Source of the DNA: CAZOZP01 sp964584325
GTDB taxonomy: Bacteria > Bacteroidota > Ignavibacteria > Ignavibacteriales > Melioribacteraceae
NCBI GenBank assembly: GCA_964584325.1
Contig: CAZOZP010000035.1
Coordinates: forward strand, 1-36,563
Direction of reading: 5' to 3'
Length of the DNA stretch: 36,563 bases
Part shown: piece by piece, positions 16,478 to 25,442 of the stretch
How positions within the stretch are numbered: position 1 is the first letter of the stretch
Layout: each line of letters starts with the position of its first letter
Notes under the pieces: generated by a model
Told to the model about the DNA's origin: nothing
Databases searched by the model: none
The model's input: the letters and a program-made list of their open reading frames with translations, nothing else
Made by a program: the position numbers and the translations under genes

Positions 16478-18697
16478 ATGCTTGCATTAAGAGTATTTAC
16501 ACTTGCATTATTGGCTTTATCCTGTGTATTTGCCCAATTTGAATGGAAAAATCATTCTTCAATGTCTGATATGAAGGATATACGTTCTTTTGCCGGCAGA
16601 ATCTGGAGTTCAACCTCAGGCGGTATTTTAAATTATAATCCGTCTGACGGAAGTTTTATAACCTATACCAAAAGCGAAGGACTTATAAGTCAGAATCTTG
16701 CCGCTTCGTGCATTGCATCTGAAAATGAATTATGGGCAGTATCTGAAAGAGGAATAATAAATATATACAATAAGAATTCCGAAACATTCAGTTCCCTCCT
16801 TTCATTATACGACCCTTCAAATATTAATAGAAGCGTTAGCGGAATAAGCAGTTCGGGCGATACAGTTTTTGTTTACGGCAATTTTGGTGTTTCTCTGGTT
16901 AATTCCAAAACAAAACTCTTCATTGACACTTACAGTGCTTTTTCCAATATAGCCGCCAACTATAATATATTCAGTGTTTTGAAAGATTCACTAATCTATA
17001 TTGGAACCAACAGCGGAATAATAAGACAAAAACAAGGGTTCGTTAATCTATTTGATCCAAACGCCTGGGAACTTATTTTCCCGAGCACAAAAATGACCGG
17101 ACTTGCAAAATTCAAAAGCAAAATATATGCTTCAACCGGGAACACGGTTTTTTCTTTTAATTATTCATCCAAAACCTGGACTGAAGTAATTACAGTCTCC
17201 GAAGGTATTACCGGTATAACCGGAATTACTGCTTCAGATACTTTACTCTACATTATTGCAGGCAGCCGGATTTACGGTTATTCCGGTAGTTCCGTCAATC
17301 AGGTTTATTCCCGGACAAATACTGTATTTCGCGATTACCTTGATGCAGGAAACGATGTGTTTTATGCGGCAAGTAACCACGGACTCATAAAAATATCAAA
17401 AGATACTTCCTATACATTTACTCCTAATATGCCGGCTCAGAACCGATATAATGATCTTTCGGTAGATTACGGCGGCAATCTCTGGATTGCAACAGGTAAT
17501 GATGTAGGCGGTGTAGGTATTATGAAATTCGATGGTAAAAACTGGAAATTGATCAATCGGGATTCAAATCCTGAAATCAAGTCAGATTTCTATATAGATG
17601 TTCACGTTGCCGGAAACGGTAAAATATATTTCGGGAACTGGGGAAACGGACTTGCGGAACTTTCTTCGGATGGTTTCAGGATATTTGATGTGAATAATAC
17701 TCCTATGATTGGTGTACCGGATGCTCCTTCTTATCTGGTTATTCCCGGAATAGCATCTGATTCGGAAGGAAATATATGGTGTATTTCCAGACAAAGTGCA
17801 GGTGCAAACTGCCTGTATGAATATAATCCGGTTTCAAATGAGTGGAATTCTTACGGCAATTCCCTGACAAATTCAAGAGCCGTCTATACAGGACTTATTT
17901 CTGATTTAAATGATACTAAGTGGACAATTCTTTTGCAGGACGGACTTGTCGGTCTTCATTATTTCAATGAAAATCTCGGGGGCGGATATTGGGGATATTT
18001 GAATGAAAGCCGGGGTCTTAACAGTTCTATTGTAAACTGCGTAGCCGTAGATAATTCAGGATCGATAATCGTAGGAACCGCGGCAGGAATTAATGTTCTA
18101 AGCACAAGTATTGATTACAGTAAGAATAGAATCCTTGTATCTGTCAGTCTGCCTACACCTGCAATTTTGAACTTCGGCGGCCAGAAAATCAATTCGATTA
18201 TGATTGATCCTTTAGACAGAAAATGGATTGCCACTGATAAAGGGGTTTCTGTTCTTTCCTCCGACTTATTCAGTATCCTTTATACTTTCAATTCTTCCAA
18301 TAGTCCGCTGCCGGAAGATCAGGTTACAAATATGGCGATAAACAGAAATGACGGCACGGTTTACCTTGCAACTAAGTCAGGAATTTCTGCAGTTAAAACA
18401 AATGCAAAACAGCCTTCTGAAGATTTCTCGAATATTTTCGTTTATCCGAATCCGGTGATTACCGGCGAAGGAGTTAATCAACTTCATATTGACGGTCTTA
18501 CAAAAAACTCTGAATTAAATATTTTTACAGTAAGCGGAAAATTAATTAGAAAAATAAAAGTTCTTAATCATCCTGAAGCTTGGGATTTGAAAGATGAACA
18601 CGGTAATCTTGTTCCTTCGGGCGTTTATATAATTGCAGGTTACGACAGTCTCGGCAAAACAGGCTTAAGTAAAGTAATGGTGGTTGCAGGCAAATAA
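16478..18697 (+). CDS. PorZ-like secreted propeller protein with T9SS tail
   Basis: 739 residues. A signal peptide (MLALRVFTLALLALSCVFA) precedes two beta-propeller regions made of short blades such as VRSFAGRIW-like DIRSFAGRIWSSTSGG, NLWIATGNDVGG, GNIWCISRQSAG, KWIATDKGVSVLS and NDGTVYLATKSGIS. The last 85 residues are a T9SS sorting domain: FVYPNPVITGEG, LNIFTVSGKLIRKI, VPSGVYIIAGY and VMVVAGK. Size, the opening FEWKNHSSMSDMKDIRSF and the propeller-plus-tail layout match PorZ, a surface part of the T9SS attachment complex. An ordinary T9SS cargo with two-component-regulator-type propellers is the alternative. The ATG follows AAAGGG. It sits 11 bases after ribH and 3 bases before the ABC-F gene. 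Confidence 0.8.
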   Translation: MLALRVFTLALLALSCVFAQFEWKNHSSMSDMKDIRSFAGRIWSSTSGGILNYNPSDGSFITYTKSEGLISQNLAASCIASENELWAVSERGIINIYNKNSETFSSLLSLYDPSNINRSVSGISSSGDTVFVYGNFGVSLVNSKTKLFIDTYSAFSNIAANYNIFSVLKDSLIYIGTNSGIIRQKQGFVNLFDPNAWELIFPSTKMTGLAKFKSKIYASTGNTVFSFNYSSKTWTEVITVSEGITGITGITASDTLLYIIAGSRIYGYSGSSVNQVYSRTNTVFRDYLDAGNDVFYAASNHGLIKISKDTSYTFTPNMPAQNRYNDLSVDYGGNLWIATGNDVGGVGIMKFDGKNWKLINRDSNPEIKSDFYIDVHVAGNGKIYFGNWGNGLAELSSDGFRIFDVNNTPMIGVPDAPSYLVIPGIASDSEGNIWCISRQSAGANCLYEYNPVSNEWNSYGNSLTNSRAVYTGLISDLNDTKWTILLQDGLVGLHYFNENLGGGYWGYLNESRGLNSSIVNCVAVDNSGSIIVGTAAGINVLSTSIDYSKNRILVSVSLPTPAILNFGGQKINSIMIDPLDRKWIATDKGVSVLSSDLFSILYTFNSSNSPLPEDQVTNMAINRNDGTVYLATKSGISAVKTNAKQPSEDFSNIFVYPNPVITGEGVNQLHIDGLTKNSELNIFTVSGKLIRKIKVLNHPEAWDLKDEHGNLVPSGVYIIAGYDSLGKTGLSKVMVVAGK

Positions 18698-18700
18698 TAT

Positions 18701-20656
18701 ATGATTGATATAGAGAATCTTTCCGTTCAATTCGGCGGTAAATATCTTTTTGATAATGTAAATCTTAAAATTAACAAAGGCGATAAACTTGCTTTAGCCG
18801 GTTCAAACGGTTCAGGTAAATCGACCCTCCTTAAACTTATTGCGGGTAAAGAACAGCCTGAAACAGGGAAGGTCTCGGTTCCTCGCAGCATTAAAATCGG
18901 ATGGCTTTCGCAGGAGTTTACGGAGCTAAAAGGGAAAACTCTTTTTAATGAAGTTAAATCTTCAATGAAGGAAGTACACCGGCTGGCTGCTGAAGAAAAA
19001 TTAATTTTAGCCGAACTTGAACAACCCGATAAACACTCCGACCCTGAGCTGCTCAAAAAACTTGGGGAAATACATCACCGCAAAGATGAGATTAATTTTT
19101 ACTCTGCCGATTCGGAAATCGAGAGAATTCTGCTCGGGCTGGGATTTGAGATTGAAGATATGCACCGGCTAACAGATACTTTCTCCGGCGGATGGCAGAT
19201 GCGTATTGAATTGGCCAAGATTCTCCTCGGAAACAATGATGTAATTATGCTTGACGAGCCCACCAACCATCTGGATTTCGACAGTCTTCAATGGCTTCTT
19301 TCTTTTCTCAGAGGCTTCCGCGGAACACTCATAATTGTTTCGCACGATAAGTATTTCCTTAATAATGTAACTACTAAAACTCTGGAAATATTCAACCGAA
19401 AGCTTAATTTTTATAACGGTACTATAGATGCTTTTGAAAACTTCAAGAAACAGCGGGACGAACAACTCGAAGCCGAATATACCGCACAGCAGAAAAAACT
19501 TTCCGACATACAAAAATTCGTGGAAAGATTCAGATATAAAGCCACAAAAGCCAGACAAGTTCAAAGCAGAATAAAAATGCTTGAGAAAATTGAGATTATT
19601 GATACCCCCGACTACGAGAAAAAGATAAAAATAAAGTTCCCGGATCCCCCTCAAAGCGGTCAGCTCCCTTTGGATATAATTTCCCTGACCAAATCGTACG
19701 GGGATAAAAATGTATTCCGTGATGTTAATCTGAAACTCGACCGGGGAGATAAGATTGCTTTTCTTGGACCAAACGGAGCCGGAAAATCCACACTTGCACG
19801 AATTGTTGCCGGAATTACTCCTTATGAATCCGGGGAGATAATCTTCGGTCATAATACGATTGTATCTTACTATGCTCAGGAAGCCGCAGAAGCTATGAAT
19901 CCGGAAGACGACCTGCTGGAAACACTGGCTGAAGCTTCCGGGGGAAAAACTCTTCTTGAACTTAGAAAACTTCTTGGCACTTTTTTGTTTTCAGATGATG
20001 ATGTTTTTAAGAAAGTGGGAGTGCTTTCAGGCGGAGAAAAAAGTCGCGTAGCTTTGGCAAGAATTCTTCTTACCAAGGCCAATTTAATAATTCTTGATGA
20101 ACCTACAAACCACCTTGATTACAATTCGAAAGCAGTGCTGCAGGAAGCCCTGGCGGATTTCAGCGGAACACTCATTATTGTTTCGCACGATGTAGATTTC
20201 CTCAGACCTCTTGTGAACAAGGTACTGGAAATAAAGAATAAAAAATCTGTTCTGTATTACGGCGGTATAGAATATTATATGGCCAAAAAAGAAGAATACG
20301 ATGCGCCGGAAGCTGTAAGAACGTCGTCAGAAACCGCAAAGTCCGGCAAGAAAGATCAAAAAAGACTGGAAGCAGAACTTCGTCAGAAGAAATATACTCT
20401 CACCAAAGATATTTTAGCCGGTATAAAACTACTTGAAGCAGAGATTGAAAAACTAGAAGAAGAAAAAGAACTTCTGGAAAGAAATTTAGGAAGTCCGGAT
20501 TTCTATTCTGATGCGCAGACTGCAAGAACAAGTACTTTAAGATACGAACAGATAAAAAAAATCCTCGATACCAAGATCGAGGATTGGTCAGTCTTAAATG
20601 AAAAGATAGAAGAAATCGAAGCGCGTCTTAATCGAGAATACAATCTTACGAATTAA
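18701..20656 (+). CDS. ABC-F family ATPase (Uup/EttA group)
   Basis: 651 residues with two ABC cassettes and no membrane segment, so a soluble ribosome-associated ABC-F protein. Cassette 1 has GSNGSGKST, signature FSGGWQMR and LDEPTNHLD. Cassette 2 has GPNGAGKST, signature LSGGEKSR and LDEPTNHLD. Between them is a charged linker (about 240-310, AEYTAQQKKLSDIQKFVERF) matching the P-site tRNA interaction motif. A C-terminal coiled coil (about 560-645, EAEIEKLEEEKELLERN) is of the kind found in Uup. Such proteins help stalled or assembling ribosomes; some give antibiotic protection, for which nothing here argues. It starts 3 bases after the propeller gene and lacks a strong ribosome site. The last 11 bases overlap the convergent ROK gene, and a terminator for that gene lies within its coding sequence. 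Confidence 0.93.
   Translation: MIDIENLSVQFGGKYLFDNVNLKINKGDKLALAGSNGSGKSTLLKLIAGKEQPETGKVSVPRSIKIGWLSQEFTELKGKTLFNEVKSSMKEVHRLAAEEKLILAELEQPDKHSDPELLKKLGEIHHRKDEINFYSADSEIERILLGLGFEIEDMHRLTDTFSGGWQMRIELAKILLGNNDVIMLDEPTNHLDFDSLQWLLSFLRGFRGTLIIVSHDKYFLNNVTTKTLEIFNRKLNFYNGTIDAFENFKKQRDEQLEAEYTAQQKKLSDIQKFVERFRYKATKARQVQSRIKMLEKIEIIDTPDYEKKIKIKFPDPPQSGQLPLDIISLTKSYGDKNVFRDVNLKLDRGDKIAFLGPNGAGKSTLARIVAGITPYESGEIIFGHNTIVSYYAQEAAEAMNPEDDLLETLAEASGGKTLLELRKLLGTFLFSDDDVFKKVGVLSGGEKSRVALARILLTKANLIILDEPTNHLDYNSKAVLQEALADFSGTLIIVSHDVDFLRPLVNKVLEIKNKKSVLYYGGIEYYMAKKEEYDAPEAVRTSSETAKSGKKDQKRLEAELRQKKYTLTKDILAGIKLLEAEIEKLEEEKELLERNLGSPDFYSDAQTARTSTLRYEQIKKILDTKIEDWSVLNEKIEEIEARLNREYNLTN
20554..20585 (-). 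terminator. Intrinsic terminator of the ROK gene, embedded in the ABC-F gene
   Basis: AATCCTCGAT (20560-20569) pairs perfectly over 10 bp with ATCGAGGATT (20576-20585) around a 6-base loop. On the minus strand the stem is followed by eight T. It begins about 60 bases past the ROK stop codon, inside ABC-F codons. Confidence 0.85.
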
Positions 20657-21611
20657 ACTCTTCACATAAAGCGATTCCGCCGTAAAGTGCTGCATCATCT
20701 CCAAGTTTTGTTGATACAATTTTGCAGAATGCACCAGGCTCTTTAAGTACGGTTTCATTAAAAGTTTCTTTTATTATCGGAAGCATAAAATCTTCAAGAG
20801 ATTCAATTACGCCCCCGCCAAGAACAATGGTATCAATATTCAGCAGAGTTACAATACTGCCAAGCACGCGGCCTATCACGCCTGATGCTTTGCGAATATG
20901 TTTTTCAACAATTTTATCCTTTTTCTTTAAAGCACGCAGAAGATCTTTGCTTTTAATAAGACCGCCTGCGGCAATGATATCGGAAAGAACACTTTTTTTG
21001 TTTGCCATAATATCTTTTCTAATGGCATTATCTATAGCAGTACGGCTTGCTATTGTTTCAAATGTAACTTTCTTTTTATTAACGCCGATCTTTCCGGCTT
21101 TGTTAACAGATATGTGCCCAATCTCTCCGGCATAGAAAGAAGAACCCCGGTAAAGTTTTCCCTCAAAAATAAGAGCAGAACCTATACCTGTACCTACAAA
21201 AACAATGAGCATATTTTTTACATTATCTTTGAACTCAAATTTTTTTATTCCAAGAGCCGCCAAATTCACATCATTTTCAATGAAAACAGGCAAATTTACT
21301 TTGGCTTCAAGAGCCTCCTTAATGTTATAGTTAGTAACCTTAAGATTCGGAGCATTTCCTATCAGTCCGGTAAAAGGATTAACAGTTCCCGGAACACCCA
21401 TAGATACTGCTTTAACTTCGTTTTTGTTTACCCCTGCAATTTCAATAACAGAGCTTATTGTTCCTGCTATATCCTCAACTATTCCCTCTTTACCGTTTGC
21501 AATGCTTGTTGGAATTTTGATCCTGTTGATGATATTCATTTGATTGTCAATGAGCGCAGTAAGGATTTTTGTGCCTCCGAAATCTACACATACAGTAAAT
21601 TTTTTTTCCAA
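20646..21611 (-). CDS. ROK-family sugar kinase without the zinc motif
   Basis: 321 residues, full length for ROK glucokinase-type proteins, without an N-terminal DNA-binding domain, so a kinase and not a repressor. The phosphate-binding DFGGTK is at 10-15, MGVPGTVNP near 71-79, the sugar/catalytic ENDVNLAALG at 112-121, FVGTGIGSALIFEG near 138-151 and LGGGVIES near the C-terminus. The zinc-binding cluster (CXCGXXGCXE) that normally follows the GHI motif is absent: after GEIGHI (162-167) comes VNKAGKIGVNKKK with no cysteine. The start is a TTG at 21611 with GGAG five bases upstream; no better start exists. The substrate (glucose or another hexose or amino-sugar) cannot be told from sequence. 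Confidence 0.88.
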   Translation of the reverse strand: MEKKFTVCVDFGGTKILTALIDNQMNIINRIKIPTSIANGKEGIVEDIAGTISSVIEIAGVNKNEVKAVSMGVPGTVNPFTGLIGNAPNLKVTNYNIKEALEAKVNLPVFIENDVNLAALGIKKFEFKDNVKNMLIVFVGTGIGSALIFEGKLYRGSSFYAGEIGHISVNKAGKIGVNKKKVTFETIASRTAIDNAIRKDIMANKKSVLSDIIAAGGLIKSKDLLRALKKKDKIVEKHIRKASGVIGRVLGSIVTLLNIDTIVLGGGVIESLEDFMLPIIKETFNETVLKEPGAFCKIVSTKLGDDAALYGGIALCEEFNS

Positions 21612-21682
21612 AATTTCTCCGTTATATTTTTAGAGTGTGATAAGCTTTATTATTACTATATTGCAACTTAAAAAAAAATAGT

Positions 21683-22489
21683 ATGATATTAAATAAACCG
21701 CTTAAAAAATTTGGCCAAAATTACTTAACCGATAAATATATAGTTAATAAAATCGTTGAAGTAATTAATCCTCTCCCAAATGATTCAATAATCGAAATAG
21801 GTCCGGGTCGTGGTGCAATGACCGCCGAACTAATCAGATTCACACCGAATCTAACTCTAATTGAAATAGACAGACGTGTGATTGAGGATCTTGCGTGCAG
21901 ATTTCCGGAGGCAAGAGTAATTGAAGCAGATTTTCTGAAGACTGATTTAAAGGAAATTATATCAGGCAGTACACCTGTCCGTATTGTGGGAAACATTCCT
22001 TACAATATTACTTCTCCGATAATCTTCCGGCTAATCGAGAACAGAGATATTATAACAGATTCAGTTATGATGATTCAGCACGAAGTAGCGACAAGACTTT
22101 CTGCCGGTCCGGGCAATCGCGATTACGGCATTCTGAGTGTTATTCTGGGATACTTTGCTGAAATTGAATACTGTTTTAAGGTTAGTCCTGAAGTCTTTTA
22201 CCCTAAACCCAAGGTTGATTCGGCAGTAATCAAAATTAGTTTCAGAGATCAATCCCAATTAAGACCGGTAAACGAAAAACTATTCTTTCAAACTGTAAAA
22301 GCTTCATTCGGCAACAGAAGAAAAACCTTAAAAAATTCACTTATGAATAGTATATTTAGTGAACGTGATTTTTCCAATTTTCCTGTTGATCTTAATTTAA
22401 GAGCAGAAAGGCTGTCGATTGACGATTATTTAAATATCACAGATTATTTTGATTCAAATTCCGGAAACTATGAAAGAAAAAATACTTAA
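21683..22489 (+). CDS. rsmA: 16S rRNA dimethyladenosine transferase
   Basis: 268 residues, normal for RsmA/KsgA, which dimethylates two adjacent adenines in helix 45 of 16S rRNA late in 30S assembly. The start LKKFGQNYLTD is typical. The SAM site is EIGPGRG at 38-44, the catalytic motif NIPYNIT at 104-110, followed by HEVATRL, FYPKPKVDSAV and SFGNRRKTLKNSL. The ATG has no Shine-Dalgarno sequence and lies 71 bases from the divergent ROK start. No promoter of the window's consensus was found in that gap. The 3' end overlaps the next gene by 20 bases. Confidence 0.96.
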   Translation: MILNKPLKKFGQNYLTDKYIVNKIVEVINPLPNDSIIEIGPGRGAMTAELIRFTPNLTLIEIDRRVIEDLACRFPEARVIEADFLKTDLKEIISGSTPVRIVGNIPYNITSPIIFRLIENRDIITDSVMMIQHEVATRLSAGPGNRDYGILSVILGYFAEIEYCFKVSPEVFYPKPKVDSAVIKISFRDQSQLRPVNEKLFFQTVKASFGNRRKTLKNSLMNSIFSERDFSNFPVDLNLRAERLSIDDYLNITDYFDSNSGNYERKNT

Positions 22490-23423
22490 CAAAATTAAGA
22501 ACCTTAACGCAACAGACCTTGTCGTAATTTCCTTCTATATTATACTTTCGACCGTAAATTTTATTTTCAGCAGTAGAATTGAATACTGGGCACTGATGAA
22601 TCTGATTAATACGGTTATCATAATATCGGTATTTCTGATTGCACACTATGACAGCAAATATAACTCGAAATTACTTCGTCAGGTTCACAACTGGTATATT
22701 GTTCCGTTTATATTTCTTACGTTTAAAGAATTGTATTATATGATTAAACCAATGCACGGCAGAGATTATGACGAACTGCTGATTATGGCCGACAGATTGA
22801 TTTTCGGAACAGATCCTACTCGCTTTCTCTATCAGTTTGCTAATCCCGTGCTAACGGAATTTCTTCAAATCGTTTATTCTTCATTTTACTTTCTTCCGAT
22901 TTTCTTAGGTATCGGACTGCTTATGAAGAAGCGTTACATCGCGTTCGATTATTCTGTGTTTTCAGTAGTTTACGGGTTTTTTCTTTCATATTTAGGGTAT
23001 ATGCTTCTTCCGGCAATCGGCCCGCGGTTTACTCTTCATAATTTTGAAACAACAAGTATTGAAATGCCCGGATTATTTCTAACGGAATTTCTGCGGGAAG
23101 TAATTAATTCAGGAGAATCAATTCCCTCCGGCACTCTTAATCCTGCTGAAGTTGTTCAGAGAGATGTATTCCCGAGCGGACATACACAGATGACTCTTAT
23201 TGTTATGTACCTTTCCTGGCGTCTGAAACTCAAAACCAGGTGGATTTTTATTATTACCGGTTCACTGCTTATTTTCTCAACTGTATATCTGAGATATCAT
23301 TATTTTATTGATCTGCCCGGCGGGGCTCTCTTCATGATTCTGACAATGTGGAGCGGATTATATCTTTACAATAAATGGGCAGAAGTTAAAGGTCATAAAC
23401 AGTTCAGCTATAAAGAAGATTAA
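22470..23423 (+). CDS. PAP2/AUR1-like integral membrane phosphatase
   Basis: 317 residues with about six hydrophobic segments. The phosphatase motifs are spread as in the PAP2 superfamily: LPAIGPRFT, then VFPSGHTQMTL (Ser-Gly-His core) and LRYHYFIDLPGG with the catalytic His and Asp. The layout, with a long N-terminal half before the motifs, resembles the AUR1-like PAP2_3 group, which handles lipid head groups; a lipid phosphatase or phosphotransferase role at the membrane is inferred. The ATG at 22470 (TTCCGGAAAC upstream) is preferred to an in-frame TTG at 22449. It overlaps rsmA and is probably cotranscribed with it. It ends 16 bases before the end of the convergent cysteine-rich gene. Confidence 0.88.
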   Translation: MKEKILNKIKNLNATDLVVISFYIILSTVNFIFSSRIEYWALMNLINTVIIISVFLIAHYDSKYNSKLLRQVHNWYIVPFIFLTFKELYYMIKPMHGRDYDELLIMADRLIFGTDPTRFLYQFANPVLTEFLQIVYSSFYFLPIFLGIGLLMKKRYIAFDYSVFSVVYGFFLSYLGYMLLPAIGPRFTLHNFETTSIEMPGLFLTEFLREVINSGESIPSGTLNPAEVVQRDVFPSGHTQMTLIVMYLSWRLKLKTRWIFIITGSLLIFSTVYLRYHYFIDLPGGALFMILTMWSGLYLYNKWAEVKGHKQFSYKED

Positions 23424-23439
23424 ACTGATTTTTTTAACT

Positions 23440-23754
23440 TTACTGCTGAAGTTTTCTGATAGTTCTTATTATTACAGCGAAATATTTATCGAGAGTACAG
23501 TTGGAATCTGCTTTTACAACACACTGTCCTTTACTGTTTTTCGGAGCACAGTTTTTGCAGATTTCATCTTTCAGAAGATTGAAAAGGTCTGATTCCTCAG
23601 CAACCGGATTATTCAATACAATTTCAATTATTTTATTCAAGTGAACTTCGATAGCGCAAAATTCGTCATTACTTAAAAGACAATCGCCTGTTTCTGATGA
23701 ATCGGCGCAGATAGAACAGATATTTTCGCGTATGGCATTAATGTATTTTTGCAT
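23440..23754 (-). CDS. Small protein with duplicated CX2CX8CX7C motif
   Basis: 104 residues from the ATG at 23754; an upstream in-frame TTG at 23814 would run into the opposing gene and is rejected. Cysteines are at 13, 16, 25, 33 and again at 66, 69, 78, 86: the same spacing twice, 53 residues apart. Flanking sequence is also similar (ENICSIC...EFCAIEVHLNKIIEIV and DEICKNC...SNCTLDKYFAVIIRTI), so the protein is an internal duplication of a Cys4 unit followed by a helix. Four-cysteine groups of this kind usually hold zinc or an iron-sulfur cluster; which one is not evident. No signal peptide or membrane segment. Divergent from the menaquinone methyltransferase, with 45 bases between starts. 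Family not recognised. Confidence 0.82.
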   Translation of the reverse strand: MQKYINAIRENICSICADSSETGDCLLSNDEFCAIEVHLNKIIEIVLNNPVAEESDLFNLLKDEICKNCAPKNSKGQCVVKADSNCTLDKYFAVIIRTIRKLQQ

Positions 23755-23799
23755 GATATTTTCAGACTTTATTTTTTTATTTTTGAAAGTAATGTTTTT

Positions 23800-24480
23800 A
23801 TGGAAAAGAAACAATTAGTAAAAAATATTTTTGATTCAATTGCCTTCAGGTACGATTTCTTAAATCGGCTTTTAAGTTTTGGAATTGATATTTACTGGCG
23901 TAACAAAGCATTGAAAATTTCCGGCATAAACAATAAATCCAAATTGTTGGACTTAGCCTGCGGAACAGGTGATTTTGCAATAGCCGCTAAGAAGTTCGGA
24001 GCAGGTGAAATTATTGGTGCAGACTTCTCACACAATATGCTGTCACATTTCACAAAAAAGGCTGAATGGTCAAATGGTCTTATAATTCAAGCTGCTGCCG
24101 AAGCGCTTCCGTTTCAGTCAGGATCATTTACCAATATTACCGTGGCTTTCGGAGTAAGAAATTTCCATAATCTTAACTCCGCATTCAACGAATTTTACAG
24201 AGTAATTTCGGAATCCGGGAAAGTTACCATACTCGAATTCACACTACCTGAAAACAAATTCATCAGAGCAATGTATCTCTTCTATTTCAATAAGCTTCTT
24301 CCTTTTATCGGCGGAGCAGTCTCAGGCAACAAGGCTGCCTACAAATACTTGCCGGAATCTGTTAAGGATTTTGATGAAAGTGTTGATTTAACAGCTTTGT
24401 TTTTTAAATCCGGATTTAAGAATGTTAAAAGGCATCTTCTTACATTCGGGATTTGTGCTGTAACTATAGGAGAAAAATAA
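23800..24480 (+). CDS. menG: Demethylmenaquinone methyltransferase
   Basis: 226 residues, a class I SAM methyltransferase of the UbiE/MenG family. The N-terminal FDSIAFRYDFLNRLLSFGID, SAM motif LDLACGTGDFA, then VAFGVRNFHNL and ILEFTLPE are the family's markers. It methylates demethylmenaquinone, the last step of menaquinone synthesis; in this lineage, which uses menaquinone, that is more likely than a ubiquinone role. The ATG at 23800 opens the conserved MEKKQLVKNIFD; an upstream frame extension from 23749 crosses the divergent gene's start and is rejected. A -7-like TATTTTTG lies at 23778-23785 but lacks a -33 partner at the right distance. It ends 2 bases before the convergent TPM gene. 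Confidence 0.93.
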   Translation: MEKKQLVKNIFDSIAFRYDFLNRLLSFGIDIYWRNKALKISGINNKSKLLDLACGTGDFAIAAKKFGAGEIIGADFSHNMLSHFTKKAEWSNGLIIQAAAEALPFQSGSFTNITVAFGVRNFHNLNSAFNEFYRVISESGKVTILEFTLPENKFIRAMYLFYFNKLLPFIGGAVSGNKAAYKYLPESVKDFDESVDLTALFFKSGFKNVKRHLLTFGICAVTIGEK

Positions 24481-24482
24481 TT

Positions 24483-25442
24483 CTACCAGCTTCCGCTGGC
24501 ACCGCCGCCGCCTGATGAACCTCCTCCTCCGGAAAATCCACCTCCTGACGAACCTCCACCGCCAAAACTCGAGCCCCCGCTTACGCTTGCTTCGTGAATC
24601 GATTTGAAAAATGAAGAAGTTGCTCCCTTTTCCTTAAGAAATTCCTGTCCGTCTTTCGAACTCAGAAACAATTTGCCAGCAATATATCCAACAATATAAA
24701 GTACAAAAATTACTGAAGAAATTTTCCAGCCGAATGCCACAGTCGGGAAAGCAGCATAAAACGGAATGAGAAATAGAAACATAAACCACGATGTGCATCC
24801 CTTGGAAAACACACCAATTATCGTAAATAACCCTATTATCGCGAGAGAGAATATCCCGATAATTAAATTCATCGGGAAAGGCAAACCCTCTGTCGGAAAT
24901 TCATCGCCCGCTGAAGCATTATCTGCTGTATAGCTGCCCGCAGCACCGCTGATAATTGCATCCACACCTCTGGCAATGCCCGCTTCATAATTATTCCGTT
25001 TAAATTCAGGAACAATCTCGTTGCGTATAATCGATCCGCATAAAGCATCTGTAAGGTAGCCCTCAAGACCATAACCAACTTCAATCCTCAGTTGTCTATC
25101 ATTTATCGAAATCACAAGAAGTACACCGTTATCTTTGTTTTTCCCTCCGAGTTTCCAGGTATTGAAAACCTTCTCGGCGTAATCTTCTATAACATCTCCC
25201 TCCAAATCGCTTATCGTAAGAATCACAAGCTGATTCGAAGTACTGTCTTCCCAATTCTTTAATTTATATTCCAGATAAGATCTGAATGACTCTGACATAA
25301 CGCCCGCATTGTCGTTCACTCTTCCGGAAAGATATGGAACTTCCGCAGAAAAGAGATTACCGCAGAATAATACTCCGAAAAGAATTAGCCGTAATATTTT
25401 ATTTCCCGAGGCGAAGATCATTCTTAAGCTCATTTGTATCAT
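24483..25442 (-). CDS. TPM-domain membrane protein with Gly-rich tail (YgcG-like)
   Basis: 319 residues. A signal-type hydrophobic stretch near the N-terminus (about 17-32) precedes a TPM domain (PF04536) at about 38-170: VNDNAGVMSESF, NQLVILTISDLEG, DNGVLLVISINDRQLRIEVG, GYGLEGYLTDA. Two or three membrane segments follow (about 190-255), then a tail rich in Gly and Ser ending GGGGASGSW, the usual end of YgcG-type proteins. The TPM domain faces the periplasm; its activity (phosphatase or chaperone-like) is disputed. The start lies 44 bases inside the upstream TPM gene; ATGs at 25433 and 25421 are also possible, and 25421 gives the neatest signal peptide. The usual partner LemA is not next to this pair. 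Confidence 0.88.
   Translation of the reverse strand: MIQMSLRMIFASGNKILRLILFGVLFCGNLFSAEVPYLSGRVNDNAGVMSESFRSYLEYKLKNWEDSTSNQLVILTISDLEGDVIEDYAEKVFNTWKLGGKNKDNGVLLVISINDRQLRIEVGYGLEGYLTDALCGSIIRNEIVPEFKRNNYEAGIARGVDAIISGAAGSYTADNASAGDEFPTEGLPFPMNLIIGIFSLAIIGLFTIIGVFSKGCTSWFMFLFLIPFYAAFPTVAFGWKISSVIFVLYIVGYIAGKLFLSSKDGQEFLKEKGATSSFFKSIHEASVSGGSSFGGGGSSGGGFSGGGGSSGGGGASGSW

Noticed and set aside
19169..19852. 227-codon frame antisense to the ABC-F gene
   Set aside because: The sense frame has full ABC-F motifs across the same bases; the antisense product resembles nothing.
21114..21671. 185-codon plus-strand frame opposite the ROK gene
   Set aside because: Overlaps the ROK coding region and its start; composition is Asn/Tyr/Phe-rich shadow sequence.
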